Shown: one piece after another, positions 56,701-64,000 of the stretch
How the letters are laid out: the number at the start of each line of letters is the position of its first letter
Position numbering within the stretch: position 1 is the stretch's first letter
Assembly (NCBI GenBank): GCA_033239525.1
Contig: BSYO01000013.1
Span: 3,682,501-3,746,500 of the forward strand
DNA: 64,000 bases
Reading direction: 5' to 3'
From: Nepenthes gracilis
Lineage: Eukaryota > Streptophyta > Magnoliopsida > Caryophyllales > Nepenthaceae
Notes under the pieces: model-generated
Told to the model about the DNA's origin: nothing
The model's database searches: none
The model's input: only the letters and a program-made list of their open reading frames with translations
Program-made: the position numbers and the translations under genes

Positions 56701-59700
56701 TTCTTTAGTGTTTCACAAAACCAATGCTTCATTTATTTTTCAATTAACCAGCCCTTATTTGTACCCTATTTTCAGTTGTCCACATCTCCCCTATCTCCTA
56801 GAAATCCTGGAAAGCTTTTACCAGGATGTCTTTTAATTCTGCAACTTAACCTACCCAACCTAGCAAGTCAAATTCTATCACGACACCTGTGAGATCTCTC
56901 CTGCTTTCATTCCCTAGCTGCATATAATCCATGTCAGTTCAGTTTCTGCATCTTATTTTTGGAATAAATAGCTCTACAGAGTTATCAACCTACACCATTG
57001 CCACACATAATCTATAACCAGAACTTCATGGTTGGCTTGTACAACATAATACCACTTGATCCAAGGAAAGGAAAAATAGAGATATGAAGGACAGACGGGG
57101 AAAGGGGATAATGGAGTAGATAACAGAGACAAGGGAGAAGAAGTGATAGAAGGAAACGGGAGATGAAGTAGATAACAGAGATCGGAGAGAAGAAGTGATT
57201 AACAGGAGGAAATAAGGAGAAACACAATTTCTCAATAGATATTTCAATTCCCCAATAGGTACTCAAAAAACAATAAAAATATGATCTGTACATAGACACC
57301 CTCTATTATTAGACTAACTATGAAACAAATATAATGTTTTAATTAATGATTATCCAAAATAACAAAATAATGGAAAAAATATAAATTCTATAGACATCCT
57401 AGAGACTACTAAAACAATAGAATATTAGATCTCTAAGATATCACAATAAATGAAAGCAAATCTAATAAAATAAAATAATAAATCAAATCTCCAGAATGTC
57501 TTTGTCAACCCTCACAGAGTTGAAAAAACTCAACCCCAACCAGTTAAGATCCTAATATTTTTGTTGACAATCTGTATCTTGTAATATTGATAAAAACCTA
57601 GATGACGATTCAATATCAAACCCGTTTGTATGCAACGCCACTCTAACTCAACAACTTAATTTCAAATATATTTCACCACAATAATTCAAACAAGACAATA
57701 GATTTAACAAAAGATACCAAAATTATATGATTATAATTCAATATACCAAAAAAAACAAAAAAACAAAATAACAAATCATAGAATTGACTCCCAATTGGCC
57801 CAAGCAAATCCCATAGAGAATTATAGGAATACCAATTGATAATTCCTTGTTAGGTCCCAAACTCCAAGAGCCACCAAAGTGTTCTTCCCAATTCTCTCAA
57901 AAGATATTCCCTAATGAGCCTATGCATTGGCTTATATGATCTAAAAAACCCTAATAACACCTACCTACTCAATTCTCCTTAATGAAGGATAATACGATAT
58001 CTTTACATAATTAGACCAAAACCAAATGCAACTAACAAACCAATATAAATTCATCACAAAAGGGCTCATTGGCCCACTGAGGTCTTTTCCTCATATAGAT
58101 GGAATACAGTTGATCCTCCATGAGCCCAAGTCTACATCATTCTCCCTCTCTTCAAGATGACCCTTGTCTTCATGGGCGGAATTAGGAAACCCTAGCATCA
58201 TCACATTGTAGTAGTCCCATGTGGCTTCTTCTTTTTCCTCATCACTAGGATTTGTTAGCACAAAAACTTGCCGAGATTTATAACAATGTCTATCGCCCCA
58301 TCTGCCACCACATTTAAAACAAAGCCCTCTTTTTAACCTTTCTTATAACTCTTCTCGAGACGACTTTAATTCCCTAGGTCTCTCTTTAGGTCCATCTCCC
58401 CAACTTCCTTTCTAAGGTACCTTATTCTAAATAATTCGCAGTGCAAGGCCTCCCTTTCAACGTAGTAGCTTTTATCTAGATTTCATCCATTATCTTTGCC
58501 ATCCCTATAGCCTTTGTTAAACACTTTGGTTGTTTCAACTTCATCTCTTTGGCTAATTTCAGCTTAAATCCTTCAATGAAGGTACGAAGTGACAACTCCT
58601 CCATCTAGCCTCGAATCTACCATAGGTGATGGCCCCCATTGAGCCAAGATTTCACGTTCACATGTTGTCCACCTAAAGCATCTTCCCTCTTTAGCATACT
58701 GAGCCTTGATCCGGCTCCACCGATTGCTAGCTTTGTCATCTAGATGGAAGCTAGTTGTGGCCACCCTATCATCTTGTGCCACTTCATAAATGTGAAAGTA
58801 GGGTTCCACCTTGTCCAACCGCTCATGAGAATCACATCCTTTGAAATGAGGAAAGTTCACCTTCAACTCCTTAGAATATTGATCACAGTACCCATGTCTC
58901 AGCTCGGTAATATGGATGTTATCGTTTCTTAGGTAGTTTCGCTATTCATTCCTTTGAAACGAGAAAAGTTCACGTTCGACTTCTTAGGACCTCAAACACA
59001 ATATCCATGTCTTAGCTTAGTACTATAAATATTATCTTTTCTTAGGGAGTTCAGTTGTTCATCGCAATATGACCTTAAATACTGAGGCCTTCTATCACAT
59101 CATTCCTTTGGTAGTTTAGCTCTTAATCATAATACGATCTAAGATAGTGAGGCCTTCTATTTTCTCGAACATGACACCCATCATAGGCATTCCTCTTGCC
59201 TTGGGGATTGAGGCAATCTCTCAATGGTATCCTCAGCACATTCTATAAGCTGTCATCTTCAAAGTAGTCTTCATCCTCTAATCTCAAACCCTCCGGTTCT
59301 TCCTCTGTCTCTCACATCATACTCAGCAACTCAGTTTCTCCATTTTAAGGCTCACTTGCTCCCTGTCCTTCGCAATGAATTTGATGGTGATTCTTATCAA
59401 CGTTCGTCCTTCAGCCAACCTCCGTTCAATTCTTCCCAAACCAGCATTGTTTTCTCACCTCACCTCTTCTAGGAATCAATTGGAGTGATTGATCATAGTG
59501 GATAGCTGTGCAACTGACCTCATTACTTCTTCAACCAATCTTTGTGAGCTTAGCTTGACACTTTTCCAATTCTTTGAATTGTGCTCAGTTGGTGGGTGTA
59601 CTCCCTAAGATGTTATGAGTTCTACCTTAATCGTCCAACTTGCATAGAAAAATCAACTCGGACAGAGAAGTTAATTCACACACACAAAATCAACTTGACT

Positions 59701-62700
59701 GAAAAAGTCAATTTAGATAGAAAAATTAACAATAACTGAAAAGTTAGATCATAACAAAAAAACTCAATTCTGATAGGAAAAACTAGAATCAAGCTAAAAA
59801 GTCAACTTAGACTGAAAAAGTCAACTCAAACAAGATAATCACTTAGACTAAAAAAATCAACTCGAACAAATACAGGAGTTCAAACAACACAATGCACTTT
59901 GAACAAGACATTGCACTTTGACTAACACACTACACTTCAGACAACACATTGCACTTTGGACAACCTGCTAAAGGTCATGCGAAAAATTTGCTTGTGCTAC
60001 ATTTTGATAGTTTTATGTTCGTGAACTTGAGAATCCAACACAAAAACTCCTCTCATTGAGAGCACCAATTGATAAGAACCAAAGCGAGGATTCAATATCA
60101 AACCCTTTTGCATGCAACCATCACTCAACCCAACAACTCAATTTCAACCAATTCTACACTACCATTTCCTACACAGAAACCAACACAACAAAAGATACCA
60201 CAATCATACGATTATAATTCAATAGAAAAAAAAAAATCTAACCAACATTAGAAAAGGAATCACATAATCACTTTCAATCAACCCCAACGAATCTCATAAT
60301 AAAATATAAGAATATCAATTAATAATACCATGCCTGGTCCCCAGTTCAAAAAGCCACAAAAGTGTTCACAATTCTTCCCAAAAGATGTTTCCTAATGAGC
60401 CTATGGTTGGCTTTGTTAACCTAATAAACCCTTATGGCACCTAATTACCCAATTACTCTTAATGAAGGATAACTAACAAGCGTATCCTTACATAAATAGA
60501 CCAAATGCAACTAAAAAGCAAATATGAATCAGACCCTCATCACAAAAGGGGTTTATAGGCCCATTAAGGTATTTTCCACATCTACCTGGAATTTGGTTTC
60601 TCCTTCGAGGGCTAAGTCCTCATCACTCTCAAGTTGTCTATAACAATTTGATTGTGTGGTTGGTCGAGGAAACATCAGTGGCATTGGAAATAGTTATCGT
60701 TGCCGACTCATTGTAGGAAATAAAAATGGTGGCCAGCAACTTGGTGATTGTTGGTGTCTGTTCGGCGAAGGTGGTAGGCTGTTTGTACAATTGCAAACAA
60801 ATTTTTTGGGTAAGCATATACAATTGCAAACAAGCTGTAGATTTTTGAAAATTAAAAACTTTCAAAAAATTAGGATTCCAACTCCAAGACAAAATTTGAT
60901 GCAGGGAACGGAAAATAAAAAAAGAGAAGAAGAAGAGATAGAGGTAAAGGGGGGAATGAAGAAGATAAGGACAACAAGGAACATGAAGAGACATCCTAAT
61001 ACTAGATTAACAAGGAAAAAATATAACTTCCTAATTAACAATGACCTAAAATAATGAAATAATAAAAAATAATATAAATTTTTATATGCATCCTAGATAC
61101 TATCAAAATAACAGAATTTTAAAAATCTCCAAGACATGACAACATATATAACAAATATAATGAAATAAACTAATAGCTTAAATCTCAGAAATATCCTCAT
61201 CACCACTCATTCCAACATCATGGCACCTTTTCTTGCTTAAGCAACCTTGAGAAACATAAACAAATTCCTCATATTCTTAAGAGTCCACAATAGAGGAGGT
61301 GAAAACTCCTAGTGATTGTGTTTCAGTTGAAGCACCATGACCCGAGGTTGCAACACAAAGAAAAGCCTAGCAGACCTAGTGGACTTTATCATTTCATTCC
61401 AGCAAATTCCGAGTTAATAAAAGCATACTTTCAGGGTTTATTTTCTTGGAGAGCACAAACATTTTTGAACCTCTATTTATGTACAGCCGAGCAATCCCCT
61501 TAAGTGAAACATATTTGAAGGCCAGCATAATCCTTACTAGTTTCAGCAGTCCACTACCATCATGCCTACATGACGTACATACACATTATCTACATTAAGA
61601 ACGCAGCATGCCCCCCAACTGTTATGCCTGAGTGAATAAACTTTTGACAATCAATTTCACCAGTTCCACCAATTTATAATCAATTGCCAGGACCTAATTT
61701 CACTACTATGACGGAGGAAAAAGTGCTTAGATGCCCATTGAGTGCATATCAATGAGAAGCTTCCTGTAAACCCCTCAAAAACCAGAAATCGCACAGGATC
61801 ACTCCCAACCAACGAGTCTCATCCTCAACAAACCAAAGAAAGAGAGACATTAGATTTAATAATGAAGGTCGAACAGGACCACTCCCAACAAACGAATCTC
61901 ATCCTCAACAAACCCAAGTAAGAAAGACATTAGATTGAAGAATAAAGGTCAAACATTAAAACGGACAGCTCAATAAACGAGGCTCGTACATTGTGGGGCA
62001 TGGGGAGGCTTCGTTTGAAGATTCTGAATATCAGAGGACAAATAGACAGAAGATTCTGAAGATTCTTTCAAAAACCACAAACAGCTGACTCCTTGAAGAG
62101 GAAAATCACAAATTATGTCTCTATGCAACATCAATTGTGAGACAATATTCCAAGATTTACTAAAGAGAGACGAAGAGAATACCTTGATAATTTGAGAATT
62201 GCGTGAAGCACGTTCATTGTTTTTCATCATTTTATCAACTTGTCGAAGAACTTGATCAGCTGCATCACCAGCATTCATTGCTCGCAGAGCTCTTACCAAT
62301 ATCTCCCTGGACTGAATTCAAAGCAAAGAAACCTTTTAAGGTAGGAGTTCAAATGCCTGCATATCATCAGCATATCACACCCTTGACTGCAAAAGGCTGA
62401 GATATGGCGCAACAAGCATGGAATATAGACACTTCCCCATTTTTATTAATCAATGAATGACCTAAAAGGCTAAAATGTAAGTAAAGTGACAAAATGTTTG
62501 AAAAGCAAATAAATATATTTGTGCAACATTAAAAACATCTGATGTTAGATATAAATAGAGAATTTACCAGAAAATTATACGCATTTAACAAGTTTTCTGC
62601 ATTTCCATGGCAACAAGTTGCAAAAGGGTGCCTAGTGGCATGGGAAATTATTTTTGTTTTTCCACTCTGCAAGATCCAGACAGTGAATTCTTTCCTTTCC

Positions 62701-63550
62701 AGACAAAAGCTATCAGAGAGTTTTCCCACGTCACGGAAGGACGTGGAGTCTCCTGCCAATTGAAGCACAGATTGAAATGCAAACTGCTGTTTGGAAAATG
62801 GCCTATTTGGTATTTGCTGTGGTTGGTGACAAAGAAACGGAAGAACCTTTTAGGAGGAAAATCATTCAAATTTGCACGTGCTTTATGTGCAAAGCCTACA
62901 AGTGGATAGTGCATATGTTTTCTTGATTAAAAAGGCAGCCCAACGCACACGGCTCCCATATATTAAGCTTTAGAGACAACTAGATGTACACATCTTAATC
63001 CTCATTGTGGTGAAAATTCCTTGGTTTGAACCCATAATTTTCAGGTCATAATCGAGTAACTTTGGCAATTTTGATTAAGTTGATAAAATATATTTAAATG
63101 ATTTGAATTTTATGTTCTTTGGTCCGTAATCCAGCTTTTCCATTTGTGTTGGCTAACGTCATTTGCTATAAACATGGGTGACCCCCCCAATGGGACCACT
63201 CTTCTACCTTTAGTATTCGTCATCAAATTCCAAAATTTAAAAAAAAATGTTCATTAAACAAACAATCAGAAAATATTCGATAGTGCTTTGAATCAGAGAT
63301 TAGGTTATATTAGTAGAAGGAACAGTTATGTTATCCATCATCTCAAGATAATAACCGCTCAAAAGGTAGAAGAAGTACCTCAACAATTGCTGGATGTGTA
63401 CACCTTAGAAATCCCAAGAAGGCAGTCCTTAAAGAATACAGTACACTAGCAGTGTGAACCCTCACTGTTTCAAAGTTTGAAGTGAAATCAAGCAATGCGG
63501 AAAACACTGTATCATAGTGCTGGGGCCTCTTCCTAGCAATCGCTGCCAAA
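38766..63550 (-). CDS. ESP4: Symplekin/Pta1-like 3'-end-processing scaffold, 5' partial
   Basis: Symplekin/Pta1 is the HEAT-repeat scaffold of the nuclear cleavage and polyadenylation machinery; Arabidopsis ESP4 is a plant homologue. Exons in transcription order: 63379-63550, 62183-62311, 55888-56475, 55128-55748, 54203-54271, 52042-52149, 51721-51966, 46651-46698, 46302-46436, 45748-45912, 45520-45582, 45035-45145, 44851-44934, 44719-44766, 43197-43271, 42892-42987, 42426-42506, 42266-42337, 40989-41033, 40804-40887, 40610-40713, 38766-38883. Frames join throughout, giving 1,086 aa plus stop. The N-terminal HEAT part lies beyond the window; LAAIARKRP (exon 1 here) and [18 protein letters not shown] follow it. 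A low-complexity Ser/Thr/Pro linker precedes [14 protein letters not shown], and the conserved C-terminal domain includes [52 protein letters not shown] and [15 protein letters not shown]. One intron is GC-AG. Which of the two plant paralogues this is remains open; the IRX9H neighbour suggests the At1g27595 type. Confidence 0.96.
38904..39027 (-). repeat. 62-bp tandem duplication by the last symplekin acceptor
   Basis: Two adjacent copies of 62 bases, 38904-38965 and 38966-39027, appear identical. They lie in the last intron, beginning about 20 bases upstream (in gene direction) of the acceptor at 38884-38885. The zone where branch points normally lie is therefore duplicated. Confidence 0.93.
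48177..48206. repeat. 30-bp near-perfect palindrome
   Basis: Arms of 14 bases (ggtcaatggggtcc and ggaccccattgacc) flank a 2-base centre (tg). It lies just after a gggtttgtttggg sequence of the kind found at the ends of some plant MITEs, but no matching opposite end was found. Confidence 0.85.
49207..49472. mobile_element. MULE-like MITE (266 bp) nested in the L1 element
   Basis: The segment interrupts the L1 reverse transcriptase at the SPYLF block. The 9-bp sequence ctccttatc occurs on both sides, at 49198-49206 and 49473-49481, the size expected for Mutator-like elements. The ends carry an inverted match: gatgaacatatca on the left, and gatgaatatatca on the right read on the other strand. 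The interior is rich in ccgatat/atatcgg motifs and lacks coding capacity. Confidence 0.8.
50480..50561. repeat. 41-bp tandem duplication
   Basis: Two copies, 50480-50520 and 50521-50561, start with cagctgtttatg and share gatgaagacagagat. A few substitutions separate them. It lies in the 3' part of the L1 relic. Confidence 0.85.
51227..51250. repeat. (TA)12 microsatellite
   Basis: An uninterrupted run of ta dinucleotides in the 5-kb symplekin intron. Confidence 0.95.
53065..53345. repeat. Possible relative of the MULE-like MITE at 49207
   Basis: This stretch shares the ccgatat/atatcgg vocabulary and a ttcctaatac block with the element at 49207-49472. It has gatatcat near both ends in inverted arrangement (ggtgatatcatgg on the left, catgatgatatcat on the right). 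No target-site duplication was seen and the ends are uncertain. Confidence 0.4.
57116..57220. repeat. Purine-rich repeat, two units of 52 bp
   Basis: gtagataacagaga starts at 57116 and again at 57168, each followed by a related ggagaagaagtgat block. The region is strongly purine-rich on the plus strand. Confidence 0.7.
58573..58866 (-). pseudogene. Gypsy gag fragment
   Basis: A 97-codon open stretch of the gag domain contains [28 protein letters not shown] and [12 protein letters not shown], matching the PxFdGxD...A..YF...D..RV..A.fhL...A..W pattern of plant gypsy gag proteins. It is followed on the minus strand, after interruptions, by the zinc knuckle. It lacks an intact frame. Confidence 0.8.
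59640..59965. repeat. Degenerate tandem repeats inside the gypsy element
   Basis: From 59640 to about 59870 a loose unit of the type gaaaaagtcaacttagact recurs. From 59878 to 59965 a second unit, roughly acaacacattgcactttgg, recurs four times. Both lie close to the 5' LTR of the minus-strand gypsy element, a common position for tandem repeats in such elements. Confidence 0.7.
61793..61952. repeat. 80-bp tandem duplication in a symplekin intron
   Basis: Copies at 61793-61872 and 61873-61952 start acaggatcactccc and acaggaccactccc and share ctcatcctcaacaaac and gacattagatt. Roughly ten substitutions separate them, so it is older than the other duplications in this window. Confidence 0.88.
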
Positions 63551-64000
63551 CTGCAAGTCAGATTGATTGTTGTTAAGAAGGCAAAAAATGTTTTATCAAT
63601 CAAAAGAATTTGAAAATATATCTACAAGCAGGGATACTGATCTCTAAGCAAAGCACATTAACAACATGATAATGACGTGGACACATTCAGATAAGACAAT
63701 ACAGTTCATGAGGTGGAACTCTGCAAACCAAATACAAGTCTTTGATAAAAAAAAAAAAAATGGAGAACAAGAGAAAGGAATCAACATATAATTCTCACAG
63801 AAACTAGCAAATATGATAATCAGAACTGGAACAGAAAGCCAGATTTCATCAAGTTGAAAATTCCTTTATTATAGTGATTAACCAGCTGAGTAAACTTACC
63901 AGGATATATTTGACCCTTCAAACTAATATCAGTTCATTCATTTCAATAGCTCGAAGGACAGGATCCAAGTCGTTAAGATAGTATAGTAATGGTGTTTAGA
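63551..64000 (-). other. Symplekin intron at the window edge
   Basis: The acceptor at 63551-63552 shows that the gene continues beyond base 64000. The exon expected upstream should end with two bases of a codon. No stretch here gives a convincing family-like exon, so this is taken as intron. The strong donor-like gtaagt on the minus strand near 63895-63900 was considered and not used. Confidence 0.5.

Larger units (their letters stand above)
57588..60625 (-). mobile_element. Internally deleted Ty3/gypsy element with two LTRs and gag only
   Basis: Two related terminal repeats lie at 57588-58139 and 60069-60625. Read on the minus strand both start tgatg and end tatca. A polypurine tract (gaagagagggagaa, 58140-58153) adjoins the 3' LTR, and a primer-binding-like attggtgctctcaatgag follows the 5' LTR near 60068. 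The interior is only about 1.9 kb. It contains a degraded gag on the minus strand: [10 protein letters not shown] near 58860 and a zinc knuckle [13 protein letters not shown] near 58280-58320. I saw no protease, reverse transcriptase or integrase. The 5-bp flanks (aatat and ctctc) do not match, so a rearrangement or a boundary error is possible. Confidence 0.78.
56476..62182 (-). other. 5.7-kb symplekin intron with nested LTR retroelement relics
   Basis: Lies between the exon ending NSQIIK and the exon starting DDQPLSLQ. It contains an internally deleted Ty3/gypsy element at 57588-60625. A weaker pair of similar segments outside it (about 57320-57570 and 61030-61240) may be an older element that it invaded. 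A tandem duplication lies at 61793-61952. Confidence 0.6.

Noticed and set aside
63895..63990. Possible further symplekin exon with a strong gtaagt donor on the minus strand
   Set aside because: Its phase would give a codon not matching the family (Cys in place of the expected Ser) and the frame is stopped just upstream; treated as intron.

Overview
This window is nuclear DNA of a flowering plant, most likely a eudicot. It is AT-rich, its genes have GT-AG introns, and four recognisable plant protein-coding genes are separated and invaded by decayed transposons. I cannot name the species.

Layout: (1) 691-16568, + strand: a five-KH-domain RNA-binding protein of the HEN4-like group, 7 coding exons encoding 687 aa. 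Its last exon lies behind a 9.2-kb intron filled by nested transposons. Intron 1 holds an antisense RTE-type LINE. (2) 18297-26124, - strand: a complete cytosolic xylulose kinase (XK2 type), 11 exons, 561 aa. One intron carries a solo LTR and another a hAT-type MITE. (3) 26125-32288: intergenic, with a second solo LTR, a palindromic MITE-like element and an unassigned ORF pair. (4) 32289-36568, + strand: a complete GT43 xylan xylosyltransferase (IRX9H/IRX9-L type), 3 exons, 408 aa. Intron 1 holds a third solo LTR with a dense cluster of W-box cores. (5) 38766 to beyond 63550, - strand: a symplekin/Pta1 (ESP4-like) 3'-end-processing scaffold. At least 22 exons encoding the C-terminal 1,086 aa are visible, and the N-terminus lies beyond base 64000. 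Its long introns hold an L1 LINE with a nested MULE-like MITE, and an internally deleted Ty3/gypsy element.

The gene pairs are convergent: KH protein with xylulose kinase, and IRX9H with symplekin. From memory, the second pair recalls the neighbouring Arabidopsis loci At1g27600 and At1g27595, so it may be conserved microsynteny. The genes belong to unrelated processes (RNA metabolism, pentose metabolism, xylan synthesis, mRNA 3'-end formation), as expected for plant chromosomal neighbours.

Exon models were built by hand. All internal junctions keep frame and rebuild continuous family-like proteins. Every modelled intron is GT-AG except one GC-AG intron in symplekin. The clearest structural results are transposon boundaries with visible target-site duplications: a 6.6-kb hAT-like composite, a 560-bp intact TRIM element inside it, three solo LTRs and two MITEs. 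I saw no CRISPR array, rRNA gene or convincing tRNA gene, and nothing I would call a wholly new biological system. The most unusual items are the nested composite and its odd internal order, the W-box-rich LTR, and the GC-AG intron.
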